Origin: Viridothelium virens
Lineage: Eukaryota; Ascomycota; Dothideomycetes; Trypetheliales; Trypetheliaceae
Length of the DNA stretch: 64,000 nt
Assembly (NCBI GenBank): GCA_010094025.1
Contig: ML991813.1
Coordinates: forward strand, 1-64,000
Direction of reading: 5' to 3'
The translations under genes and the position numbers were made by a program. Under the pieces are notes generated by a model. It was not told the origin of the DNA. It worked only from the letters and a program-made list of their open reading frames with translations, and ran no database searches. Positions 21,674-32,677 of the stretch are shown piece after piece. Every line of letters begins with the position of its first letter. Positions within the stretch are counted from its first letter, which is position 1.

Positions 21674-23392
21674 TCACCCTCCGCTTCCCTCCTCTACCTT
21701 CACCCGCTTCTCCCCTCTCCTCCTCCTCTGCCCAAATCTCTCCGGCACCCCCGCCGCGGGCTTCCCGTGCGGTAACTCATACTCCGGCCCCACAAAACAC
21801 CCCAATAAACTGCTCCAGACACATCGCCCCTCCAGAATTTTGCGTAGGAACCGGTACGAGTATAGTGAGCTATATGGAAGACGCGTCTTTGGATCGAGGT
21901 ACCGCGCCGGGTGGTCGGTGATGGCGCACATGATTGGCTTCGGCTTCGTAGTCTTGGTCTTCGAGGTGTGTAGTAGGATGCCCCGGACTGCCTCGTGTCG
22001 ATCCACGGCCCTGGTCGTGCGCTCGAAGTCTGGGAAGTTGGACATGATGATGAGGCTGCGAAGGGCGATGTCGACGATGGTAGGGGCGGGTTGGAGGGTC
22101 GTCGGTGGTGCCGGTGATGTACGTAGCGGAAGCTGGATGGGCGGAGAGGCCTGAGGTGGAGCTGGTTGGGTGAGTGATGGTTCAGGGGGTTGGTCTTGAT
22201 AGGGGAGGTTGGCGTAGTCGTAGATACCGTGAAGGAGATTGTTGGATGTTTGAAGCGACGTGGGTGCCTGAGGCTGATCTGAATCATGAAGGTGAGAAGT
22301 TTGGCGGCTTTCTGTCTGACCCTGGTTCTCTTTGCCTTGGCTTTGTGTTCCAGAATCCTGGGTAACCGAGTCTCCTAGCGGCGCATGACTTTGAGTCTGT
22401 GGAGGCCTGACCGAACCGTCTGATTCATTGGACTGAGTACCCATTGGGGTTACCTTAACATCTGCAGGCTCGTGAACCTCCTCGATTTTGAAGTCCTTGC
22501 CCGTGCCTTTCAGAAGCCCATTGACCCAATACCCAGGCCCGCTATACCAACTGATAACGGGTCCCTCAAGCTTCTTACTCCTCAATGCTTCCAACTTCGC
22601 CTTTTGTTCGGCCTGCCTCTGATCCTCCGCTAGTTGCCACCGGTTGAGACTCCTGCTATTCTTCCTTTCTACCAAGGCAGCTTCGGCCAGGCGTTGTTCT
22701 TGAGTTTTGGGTGGCTGTTCATTTCGAAATTTTCGCCTGGCAGCAGCTTCCATCGAATTTATAGTCCTTTGTCTCCGTTTCTCGCTCTCCCTCATTCTCG
22801 CATGGACTGTGACTTTGTTCCGCACAGTCTGGGTACGTGTTGAAGCGCGGATTGGGGCGTCAAGATCTGTTGGGAGCCAAGACTGCCTCTCTGACTTTTT
22901 TGGTATTCGCGGTCTTGCAGTGGGCTGAGATTCGGGTGCTGATACCAGTGGAGCTGTCTTGATTTTCTTTGGGTGGATCAAAGGGGCTACCATTGCATCG
23001 CGCGCTTTGCGCTTCTTAGCCAATTTCTCTGCCCGTTCAGCTTTGAGTAGTTGTCTCTCTCCTTCCATTTCATCTTCTCCCTGTCCCGGGCCAGCATCTT
23101 CACCACTATCGCTCTCGCTCATTGCCATATCTCGGTCGTCGGCGGCAGCATCTTCCTCGAAATCGACATCCTCTTCTGGAATCCCCTCATCGAAGATATC
23201 ATCGAGCGTGCGTTCCACATCCTCTTGTTCTGCGTCATCTGCGGCAGCTTTGGCGACCAGGTTTCCAAGCCACCGGCCGGCAGTCGAGCGCCTTTCCCTT
23301 CCAGCGACGAGAGATTCGACTAAATTGTCGTCGTCCTCCTCTTCTTCCGACGACTCTCCTGAGCTGGAGTCATCCTCTTCGTTGCGCGACAT
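21674..23392 (-). CDS. VPS72: SWR1 complex subunit VPS72/Swc2 (YL1 family)
   Basis: A single-exon 572-residue protein. The N-terminal YL1 domain starts SSEEEEDDDNLVESLVAGRE with RRSTAGR, followed by an acidic stretch (EEDVDFEEDAAADDRD) that in the family binds H2A.Z-H2B, then a basic region with KKRKARDAM and HPKKIKT. Residues ~230-310 are a charged coiled region ending in VISWYSGPGYW. A Gln/Ser/Pro-rich linker leads to the YL1_C motif near residues 487-525 (CAITDHPARYLDPKTRLPYS). The complex swaps H2A for H2A.Z in nucleosomes. The antisense open frame at 22959..23882 is a mirror of the acidic codons and not a gene. Confidence 0.93.
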   Translation of the reverse strand: MSRNEEDDSSSGESSEEEEDDDNLVESLVAGRERRSTAGRWLGNLVAKAAADDAEQEDVERTLDDIFDEGIPEEDVDFEEDAAADDRDMAMSESDSGEDAGPGQGEDEMEGERQLLKAERAEKLAKKRKARDAMVAPLIHPKKIKTAPLVSAPESQPTARPRIPKKSERQSWLPTDLDAPIRASTRTQTVRNKVTVHARMRESEKRRQRTINSMEAAARRKFRNEQPPKTQEQRLAEAALVERKNSRSLNRWQLAEDQRQAEQKAKLEALRSKKLEGPVISWYSGPGYWVNGLLKGTGKDFKIEEVHEPADVKVTPMGTQSNESDGSVRPPQTQSHAPLGDSVTQDSGTQSQGKENQGQTESRQTSHLHDSDQPQAPTSLQTSNNLLHGIYDYANLPYQDQPPEPSLTQPAPPQASPPIQLPLRTSPAPPTTLQPAPTIVDIALRSLIIMSNFPDFERTTRAVDRHEAVRGILLHTSKTKTTKPKPIMCAITDHPARYLDPKTRLPYSSLYSYRFLRKILEGRCVWSSLLGCFVGPEYELPHGKPAAGVPERFGQRRRRGEKRVKVEEGSGG

Positions 23393-25217
23393 TGTACGGA
23401 TACGGGAGTGCTCCTTGAGTCGAGTAGGAAATTATCGATATGTAAAGAAAACTTTTAGGAACAAGGGTAGGAACGCGTATGGGAATGGGTGGCAGGCGCG
23501 GTGTTTGGTAGGTGACGTAACAAGCTACCTAGTATGCATTCACCAGAGCGGCATCCACTTCTACGTTATGCTATCACCCTATCACACTATGCAGAACCAT
23601 CATCTTGGATCTCAGATAACATCTCACGGCTATGCCGGCAGAATATCGGGATGGCTTCCGGAGAGACATGGATCAGGGGTTGGGATGAAACGAGGCTTGC
23701 TGGGCCTCTCTCTCTTGGCGCGTTTCGCAATCTTCCACGCATGCAGCTTACCCCCAACCCGCCGCTCTATCAAAAGAACGAGACAATCCCCGAAAAAAAA
23801 TAATGTTGGTTTTCCCACTATCCTGCCGAATAGACGCCTTGCTTCAATTTCAGCTACCTTTTCTTGGTGCTCCGCAGACTGAGTGACTGGGTACAGTCTC
23901 CTTATTGATATTACCTTGGCCAATAATGTCTGCCACTGGTGCTCCTTGATGACCTCCAATGTCGGTAATATCCTTGGAATGGAGCTCGTAACCTCCAGCA
24001 AAGCCTTGTCTAGGTCAGATGCTCGCCACGTTCGAGATATGCTACTCGATCCTCTTAGTCTGATCCGAGAGCGTTGTACGAGAAAAACAGTCACGGCAGA
24101 CACTCCGTAGATACATATGCAGTGTAGCGCTCAGTCGTAGACCATGTGTGAGAACTCAGGAAATGGCTTGCAGGAGGGCAGCATGAATGCTTGGAGGCGG
24201 GGTAAGGTCCAAGCATTCAACTGGCTGTTTCTTCTCGCTTTGATTCTGAGACACCGTCCGTCCTTAGGGGAAGCAGAGAAGCGCCCTGTCATCTCTCGCA
24301 TCCGCCACCCAGGGCGCGCTGTGCGAGAACTGCGGCCCTTTTTCTCAGTAAGCGTGACGAGGATGCTTAGGCCAAGCAGTCTCCGTAATAATCTATCCTG
24401 CACTCCCGCACTTCCGCAGTCCTTTTGTCCAGCTCCAGCGTCTTCCGTAAAGGGTGGGAAGCGCGTGAGTGCGTGAGTAGGTGAGTGTGCACACTAGCCT
24501 ACCTGAGAAGTGCCTCTCCGGCCTCCACGCTCCAACACGGGAAAGCCTCCAATCTTCACACTCGAACTCTGTATCCCCCGACTCCGCTTCCCCAGCCTCG
24601 CATTCTCGTGGCTGTCCCTCCTGTGGGCCTCACTGCTTGTCTTTGTCTCTCCTAACAATGCTCTTCTCCAGACTCGCTATTCGGTCTGTCTATTCTGTAT
24701 CATAATCGCACCAACTGCCGCAGATCCTGCACCTTGGCCCTGTAAAACACCTTCCAACGGCCGACTCCACACACCCGTCTTTGCCTACCTTTGCCGCTCC
24801 CTATCTTTCCTCGAATCTCCGCTACAGCCTCTCGCCCTCCCTCGATTGGCGGCCAAGGGACTGCCTCCGCGGGATCACCCTCTTCCATCTCCTGAGTCAA
24901 CTCGAGCCGCTGGATCACCGCACTTCTTCGGATATCTGCCCTCTGAGCCCAGGAGGTTCTTTTTTTGCTTCGTGGACTGCCTTGGACGTGCTGGAAACAG
25001 CTCTGCGTCCCTCGGGTTGTACCTGACTTGAGCGTCCTGTATTTTTCCTATCCTTTGGAGCCGCAGCCCAGCCTGTCCCACACCCGCCGCGCGTCAGTCA
25101 GCACCGCAGCAATTCACAAGAGCTGGCCGGTCCCATTCATTCCTTCACCCTCCGAGGTTCCGGCAACCAATCAATAGTGCTGCTTCGCAGAGAAAAATTA
25201 CTGCATCATAATCCATA
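23393..25217. promoter_or_regulatory. Long divergent region, VPS72 / PUF gene
   Basis: This 1.8-kb region lies between divergent start codons. The right-hand ~700 bp (about 24480-25190) are strongly pyrimidine-rich on the plus strand and contain several upstream ATGs. I read this as a long leader and promoter of the PUF gene. A 157-codon minus frame (24103..23630) and a 173-codon plus frame (24510..25031) have no recognisable domain. Confidence 0.5.
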
Positions 25218-28200
25218 ATGGCGCCCACGTCTCGGCCAGAGCATCACATCAATTTGAACTACCTCCCACAACTCGGAGCTCCTCAACCAAGATCCGGCTC
25301 ATCAACTGCCGCTACCTCTCCAATTGAACCACCCGCAGGCACTGCAGTGCGATATCCGATGGGAACTCCGGGCAACAGCACACCGTCCACCAGTGCTCCC
25401 GCTGGGCAGCGAGTAGGAGCTGCTTCACCCTCAAAGGAATATGGTAACAGACTCTTCCCCAAACGGTATGTTAAGAACTAGCTCTCGTCTTGTCAATTAT
25501 TCTAATGCATGCATATAACAGCGCTCGAGAAATCCAAGCACAGGAAGGTTTAGGAGCACAACCTTGGGGTCCTCCTACCAGTGGCAATTCTACACCTCTT
25601 CGTGAAACAATACCAGAATCCCCGAACGATGATAGCTTTCCCGACTTTGAGTCGCCAGGAGCAGACACTCTGGCCCCTCCCTCATCGGGAAGGCGAATGC
25701 GCGCTGGCACACTTCCTTCTAAATTTTCTCCAAATTCGGCTGCCAACGGTGCGGGCTCGCAAGCATCGGGTGCATCCGGGTCGTACTTTCCCAAAGTTTC
25801 TCGCCCAACACCATCCACGAGCCCCTTCCAGGCAGGTTTGACTGCCGGTACTGACCCGAGGGGACTTGGGCGATCCAATTCCACCAACACACAGTCCAGT
25901 CTTCTGTCTCGGATAAGGGCCGGTTCCATGCCCCAAAGGACAAGTTTGAATTCATCCTCGACTCCATTTGGATCATCCATGTTTTCAACTTCTTGGAACA
26001 CTGCTAGAGATCGTGCTGGGACTCTCACAAGCATCCGCTCATCGGATGCGCCCTCTTCACCGGCACAATCATCATTCTCGCGAGATTCCTTGGCTGATGG
26101 TGATGTTAAAACGCTGGATTATCTCGGTCTTGTGGACACGCCACAACAGACTCGAGCCAACCTTGCCAATACTGAATTGAACGTGATGATGGGAGGTCAG
26201 CAAAATGTCGGACTTCAGCCGGCATCCATTGCGGAGCTTGCATCGTTGAGCAACGCCCTGAACAACAGGAATGCAAATCGCTTCCGCTCCTTTTCAGTAA
26301 ATGCAAAGGAGAAATATGGCAATGATATGGATGACTACGGTTCCGTTGACCAGTATGCAGGAAGCTACAGTGGTACACTTACACCATCCGGAGAGAATGG
26401 TCCTTCTGCAGCAGACTTGCAAGAGATGGTTCGTCAACATAACCTTGAAGTGCAAGCATTCGCGAATCTTGCGAGCGCTAGCCGACCAAGGGCAAGAACT
26501 GCTGGTGTTTTGGATTCTCCTACGTCTCGTGGCGTCCTTCGAAACTATGTGCCGACTCCCTCACGGCTTGACAGCAGCATCAGTGCCTCAGATCTCACTG
26601 GATTGGATGCTGACTATAGCACACTTACCGAAGCTGTGCAGGGAATGCATCTGGGAGGAAATCTGACCGGAGAAGAAAACGCCCTAGAAGGCCCGACGAG
26701 AGCTTTGTGGCTTGGCAACATTCCAGCTTCGACAACTAATTCCTCTCTGGATGTCATTTTCGCCAATTTCGGGGAAATTGAGTCAACCCGGGTCCTTACG
26801 CAAAAGAATTGCGGGTTCATTAATTTCAAGAATCTTCAAAGCGCTGTTCAGGCAAAGACTCAGCTGAATGGAAAAGAGATTTTCCCAGGTGCAGGCCCCG
26901 TCAGAATCGGATTTGCTAAAGTTCCAAGTGCGACCGGAACACCTGGTAACGATGGAACCCAGCCATCTCCAAGCCCCGATCCCTTTGGTAAGACTGGTCA
27001 AGCCACCGCTGGCGCCTCAAGTAACTTCGGTATATCGCAATCGAACGGCATCAATGCAGAGACGGCACCTGCCGCCTTAGCTACGCCCGATATCCGCAGT
27101 CTCCAAGGTGACATTGCCCAGATTGTGAAGGACTTTGGTGCTACCGATGATGAGCAAGCACGTATTGCCGAACACGTTAACCAGGCCTTGAGTTTTGACG
27201 ATTACGAGTCGGAAATCCCAGCGATTTCTGAGCCAAGTCACAATCGCATGCACGATGCACCACGATTACGCGAGATCAGAAAGCGAATTGACAATAATAC
27301 TTGCAGCCAGCCCGAGATTGAGAATATTGCCATGGACATGTTACCAGAAATTGCGGAACTGTCTTCGGACTACCTAGGCAACACCGTTGTCCAAAAGCTG
27401 TTCGAATTTTGCTCCGAGCCAGTGAAAGAGGCCATGTTGGCTGAGATCGCTCCTCACCTTGCTGAAATAGGTGTACACAAGAACGGGACTTGGGCGGCCC
27501 AAAAGATCATCGATGTTGCGAGGACTCCAAATCAGATGCAGATGATTGTCAATAATCTTCGTCCTTACGGAGTCGCATCTTTTCTTGATCAATACGGGAA
27601 CTATGTCATGCAATGCTGTCTTCGCTTCCAATATCCGCTCAACGATTTCATCTTCGACGTTATGCTGACTCGACTCTGGGAAATCGCACAAGGCAGATTC
27701 GGCGCCAGGGCAATGCGAGCTTGCCTTGAGAGCCATTATGCCACCAAAGATCAACAAAGAATGATGGCAGCCGCTATCGCGTTGCATAGTGTTCAATTGG
27801 CTACAAATGCCAATGGCGCCCTGTTGCTCACTTGGTTCCTCGACACATGCACTTTCCCAAGACGGCGTACCGTACTTGCACCAAGACTTGTCCCTCACCT
27901 TGTTCACTTATGTACCCACAAGGTTGCATATCTGACTGTTCTCAAAATCATCAATCAACGCAACGAACCAGAGGCACGGGACACAATCCTTCAGGCCTTA
28001 TTCTTTTCCCCGAACGACCAGACCTTGTATGATATACTGAGCGATCAGACATGTGGTGCGACTCTGATCTTCAAAGTCCTCACAACTCCCTTCTTCGATG
28101 AAAAGATACGTCAAGATGTTGTACAGAACGTCCGTAACGTCCTGCTCCGACTAAAGGCGAATCCTGCACATGGCTACAAGCGTCTCATGGACGAAGTCCA

Positions 28201-28897
28201 ACTGCCTACTCGCAATGCTGCACCTAGCCGGGAGTACAGTGACTCGTCACGTCCGGTCTCCAAGCAGGGCGCTATGAATGGAATTACCCCTCAGCCTACC
28301 CTCAACACCCAATTTAATCAACAGTTCATGCCTAACATGCAACAACAGCAATTCGATCCCAACCTAGTGTTACAGCGAACGAACAGTGTCGATTCAACCG
28401 GCTTTGAGCACCAGAACTCTCCATTTGGCGTGAATATGAACGGAATGAGTCCAGCTACTCCAGTCTCCTTTCCGGGGCAACCCATGAACATGTCGCCTGT
28501 CACTCCACAGCAGCTTCAATACCAGCAAGCGCTCCTCGCTGCTAATCAACGCCAAGGATCCTACTTTCCTCCGGGAATGAACGGTATGAATGGCATGAAT
28601 GGGATCAACGGTGTCAATGGCATGGGTGCTATGAACACAATGAACAACGTTAATAATATGAATGGGTTTGCTGGTGCTGCACCCGGCATGGGAGCAGGAA
28701 TGGGCAATCCAAATCAAGGCATGATGAATCAGCAACCAACCTTTAGTGCCCCTCCAGGATTCAATCCCATGATGCAGACTCAGGGTGGAATGTATGGCTA
28801 CCCTATGGGATATGCAAATATGCAAGGACAAAGTGTGGGTGCGGGGCAACGTAGAGGACGAGTGAGTGCAATGCCCTCTTCACGATATTCGTATTGA
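25218..28897 (+). CDS. PUF-family RNA-binding protein with RRM (Jsn1/Puf2-like)
   Basis: Two exons, 25218..25465 and 25522..28897, give 1,207 residues; the 56-nt intron joins LFPKR to AREIQAQEG. The first ~460 residues are Ser/Pro-rich and disordered. Residues ~476-550 form an RRM (RALWLGNIPASTTNSSLDVI, then KNCGFINFKNLQSAVQAKTQ, GPVRIGFAKVP). Residues ~660-970 hold about six Pumilio repeats, e.g. LSSDYLGNTVVQKLFEFCSE, HKNGTWAAQKIIDVA, FLDQYGNYVMQCCLRF, FGARAMRACLES and NANGALLLTWFLDTC. RRM plus PUF matches yeast Jsn1/Puf1 and Puf2, which bind 3' UTRs of mRNAs for membrane and mitochondrial proteins. The C-terminal ~230 residues are rich in Asn, Gln, Met and Gly, with tandem NGM units near 28577-28670. 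The product is cytoplasmic. Confidence 0.94.
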
Positions 28898-29994
28898 AGC
28901 TGACGCTGTACACTTAGAGATGAGATGAATCACACAAAATCCACTGTTCATAGCATTCATTGCGTTCGCCAATGATTTGGGAGACCTCAGTTGCTCAATT
29001 TCAGTGGACTGTGAACTGGGCGTTATGAGAACCAGGCTCCGAATTCCGTTCGTATAGTCGCTCGCTACTGCATTCACGACTTTTTCTCTTTTCCTGCTGA
29101 GTCTTTTCTCCTTCCTGTACAGTTCTTCGCTTCCACTCCTGCCTGGCTCTCGTCCTCTGGACCTCCAGCCCCTGCCAGTGTTGATGATTGTGGTACGTGC
29201 CCTGGTGGTACACTGGCTGTGCCTCCAGATGCTGCCACTCTTTTCTCTTCTTCCCTTTGGCGCATCCTTTTGTTGACTCTCACTATTTTCTTCAAAGTAC
29301 ATGTACCAAACCACACTACACATATACCTAAAACACACACGAGTCAAGACTCCGGCCGGCGTTTCCACGGGCTCAGGATCCCCCCTTTCTTTCTCTAGAA
29401 CTAAGGGCGAATCGGATGTTTTGAAGGTGGAGACGTGCGTTGCTTGGATATTCGACTCCAAAGCTGCTACTGCTACTTCTTTGACTTCGATTGCGAGGAA
29501 TTTTTTCTTTTTCTGTGGGGACGGAGTGGAGGCTTGATGGGGTACCTTACCTTCTGTTGTTAAGCGGAGAAAGGTAGTAGACCCGACATCTTTGCCGAAA
29601 GATAAGATACGGAGGGATAGAAATCTTGTTAAAATCATGGACTACACCGCTCGGGATCTGCTCCGCATCCTACGGATGAGACCGTGAAAAAGGGTGGAAA
29701 ATGGAAAACCAAACATGATACATTCGATGGAAATGTTGTATCTAGCACTTGCCTGCGTGAGCGGCTTGCAAGAATTGAAGGATGTTCCAATTTTGATCCG
29801 AGATGCGCCTTCGACATGATCATGTCGCATTGCAAAATTCTTGATCTTATTCTCCCCCCATAATATTTCTTGTGTATGAGCCACATTCCCAAGCATGATC
29901 AAAGTCACGCCCAAAGGTCTTGATTCCAATGCACCGTAACGCCACGCTCAAAATCAGAAAGTTTGCCCTTCCTGGAGCAGCATCTGTGCATCAC
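28898..29994. other. Convergent intergenic region, PUF / KU70
   Basis: A 1.1-kb gap between two gene 3' ends. A 252-codon open frame on the minus strand (29638..28880) fills most of it and overlaps the PUF stop, but it has low-complexity Arg/Ser/Lys content and no domain. I treat the region as long 3' untranslated sequence. Confidence 0.45.
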
Positions 29995-32278
29995 TCATTT
30001 ACTCTCGTAGAACTCCGTGACCCGTTCGACAAGATCTGCCTTCTTTCCCGTAGTGGAGAGCTTCTTGCCGTACAGCCAATCCTTCAAATCCTGGACTTTG
30101 AACTACTCTACACGTTAGAATCCACACCATGAAGTCCGGAACATCGCCACTGGAACGGACTCGGTGTGATACGTACCTTATCTATCGCACTCTTCTCAAA
30201 CGCCTTCCTCATCTCGTCATCTCCAACGCCCTGGCCAGCTGCAGCAAGCAGCTTCGCCTTCTTCGAGGGACCATCACCGGGAATGCCAGCAGCTCGTTTT
30301 AACCCTGCAACAAGCTTTTTCGAGCTATCGGATTTGGCAGCGTGTGCAGCATACTCTTGATCAAGGGCTTGGCCCCATTCAACGACGAGATCTCCCACGC
30401 GCTATCATCACATTAGACGACCGCACCACGTCTTAATAACAATGAATCAGAGTTTGGGGCCAGGGTGTATACCTTATGAATTTGTTTGTATCGGGGAATA
30501 GTATGATCTTCAGCTTTCTCGGGCATATCTTCATCGAGAGCAATGGCTTGTAGGACGCGATAATGCCATTGAAGCGCTGGGTGAAACAGTCAGCAAATCT
30601 TCTTGTGAGAACTCTCAATATTCTCTTAGAAGACTAGGCAATCTCACCTGGATTCGGGTATCGCTTCGGATCGTAATGAGCTTTTGGTAATTGCAGATTC
30701 CGCACGATATCATGCATGTAATCGACCAGCTCATCCGACGCCCTCACCACATCTCCCATGTCTGGGTTCTGCCGGATGTCATCGGCGAAGGGCAAAGGAT
30801 GTATCCACAGACCTGGTGGCCAGACCTGCGCTCCTTCCTCGTTGACCTCTTCCTTTCCCGGCAACAAAGCAGCAACCATTGGTGCGGCATTCCTGCGGGC
30901 GATGAACCACACCAGAGCATATCGTTGGGCCTTCACGAGCTTTTGCTGCAAGGCAGAGAAGACACGCGTTGAGCCCACGTACTCTTCGTCGGATGGGTAA
31001 ATAAATGTTGCTGGTTTCGTTGCGGCCCAGATGGGTAACATGGACAACGGCTTGAATCCAATGATGCGAATGACAGGGTCACCGAAATTTCGCAATGCAG
31101 CCAACTCGTCTTTCGTAAACACGATTTGCTCGCCACCGAAGTTGAACGCCTTCTTGATCTCGGTTGTCTCCATGTGACGAGCAGTGTCCCCAGCTATCAC
31201 GTTCGTCTTCCCCACAGCTATCTGTGGCTTTTCTCCCTGCATGTAGATGTATGTGCTACGTGCTGGTTCTTGTCTCTTGAGGACGATGTATCCCTTGACA
31301 GAGATGCGGAGGCCGGGACCTAGCTCCAGCGGAAGGTTTGAGAACAAAGCTCGTCGTGGAACAGCTTTGGAGTTGATGGAAGAGAGGAGTGACTGCAGAA
31401 GTGTGATACCGTCACCGCTTGCAGAAGGCTTTGCAGCAGAGGACATCGGGGCTGGTGCGTCAGGATCGCTTGGGGTAGACTCATAGACGATATCCTGATT
31501 TGGGTCAACATGATGTCAAGCCAGCCGCTTTCTCGCTACTCACATCATAGAAAGTACTGCGGTTGAATTGGTGCGTAGGGGTCGATATTGGAAATAGTTC
31601 TATCTTCACTCCGAGGTCGTAGAGATCCCTAGCTCTCACTGCAGCGGAATTTCTGGCGTCCTTGTTGGCGAAATGCGGATTATCATTGTCGGTAACCAGG
31701 AAGAGTCGTCGCGAAGAGAAATTGGGGGCTTTCATAGTGAATATCTGGTTCGCGCAGAACAATAGATTCGCCAGGTTAAACGACTTTTCGGAACTAGGGA
31801 CTAGGAGTCGAGCCGCTTCTTCCTTGTCCTCTACAAGCTGTTTCAATGTTTTAACGTCCTCTGCATCAGGTACATCGAGGTCCGCGAGGAGATAAATATG
31901 CGGATATGCTAAACCTCCTCTGCTATTCGGATCTTCTCCTTGAAACTTGGATTGCTCGGTCCCAAACAGAACGATGCCCATCATGTCATTTGGGTTTGAT
32001 ATTATTCGTTGCTGCATTAATGAGTATGCACATTTGAGCGCGGCGGTAGTAGCATTATCTCGATCTGCCTTCTTTGAATCCGAAGCTTCCGGCTTCCTAA
32101 GCATTGACTCGCTGACATCGATTGCGAAGAGGACAGCGTCTTTGACTGTTTTGTAATCCTTTGCTTATTAGCACAAATTGTGGTGATGAACTGATTTGCG
32201 TACACCTTCGTCAACTTCCTCCTCTTCTTCATCCTCCTCGTCGCGTCGACTGAAATTTGACTTCTCAGCCATACTCAT
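29995..32278 (-). CDS. KU70: Ku70 subunit of the Ku DNA end-binding complex
   Basis: Six exons on the minus strand: 32278..32204, 32158..31544, 31494..30648, 30576..30473, 30401..30177 and 30102..29995, giving 657 residues with introns of 45-74 nt. Acidic N-terminus ([12 protein letters not shown]), then the vWA-like Ku N-domain [20 protein letters not shown] and [20 protein letters not shown]. The central beta-barrel includes [39 protein letters not shown] and [20 protein letters not shown]. The C-terminus carries a SAP domain: [35 protein letters not shown]. Ku70 pairs with Ku80 to bind double-strand breaks in non-homologous end joining and to protect telomeres. A second in-frame ATG at 32272 is two codons downstream. 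The gene is divergent from ferrochelatase. Confidence 0.95.
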
Positions 32279-32677
32279 GGATTTCAAATCGCTGTTGGGT
32301 GATGGCGAAGAATGACCAACAAATTCAGACCACGTTCTGGACAAGCTGATGCCTGAACGCGAAGACGCATCTTTATCGATAAGGGAAGAATGTCAGACGC
32401 GAAAGCATGTGATTTCAAGCTGTCTGCTTATTCATCACAGCGTCATCGATAAGTAGAGATTCGAGACCGGAGCGCTGAGAAAGACGTTGTCATTCAAATT
32501 TCTATGCTGACTGCTCAGCTTTGATTCTTTTTCTCCTGCATACCTTATGGCAGCTCTTGCATGTATTTTTCCACAGTTCCTCCTTGTAATTTATCAGCCT
32601 TTTTCGCTCTGACGTCCTTTCAATCGTAGCACAGTTTCCACTTTCCCAAAAAGATTTCTATATAGCCTTTCTCAGTC
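32279..32677. promoter_or_regulatory. Bidirectional promoter, KU70 / HEM15
   Basis: A 399-bp gap between divergent start codons. A near-palindromic CRE/ATF-type TGACGTC core occurs at 32610..32616. Otherwise nothing distinctive was noticed. Confidence 0.45.

Noticed and set aside
22959-23882. 307-codon plus-strand frame opposite VPS72
   Set aside because: Serine runs mirror the acidic codons of VPS72 on the other strand; antisense shadow.
23630-24103. 157-codon minus-strand open frame upstream of VPS72
   Set aside because: No recognisable domain, odd composition, and it lies in a promoter region. Not enough to call a gene.
24510-25031. 173-codon plus-strand frame before the PUF gene
   Set aside because: Pro/Leu/Ser-rich product of a pyrimidine-rich leader; three frames are open across the same stretch.
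28880-29638. 252-codon minus-strand open frame after the PUF gene
   Set aside because: Overlaps the PUF stop, has low-complexity Arg/Ser/Lys composition and no domain; likely 3' untranslated DNA.
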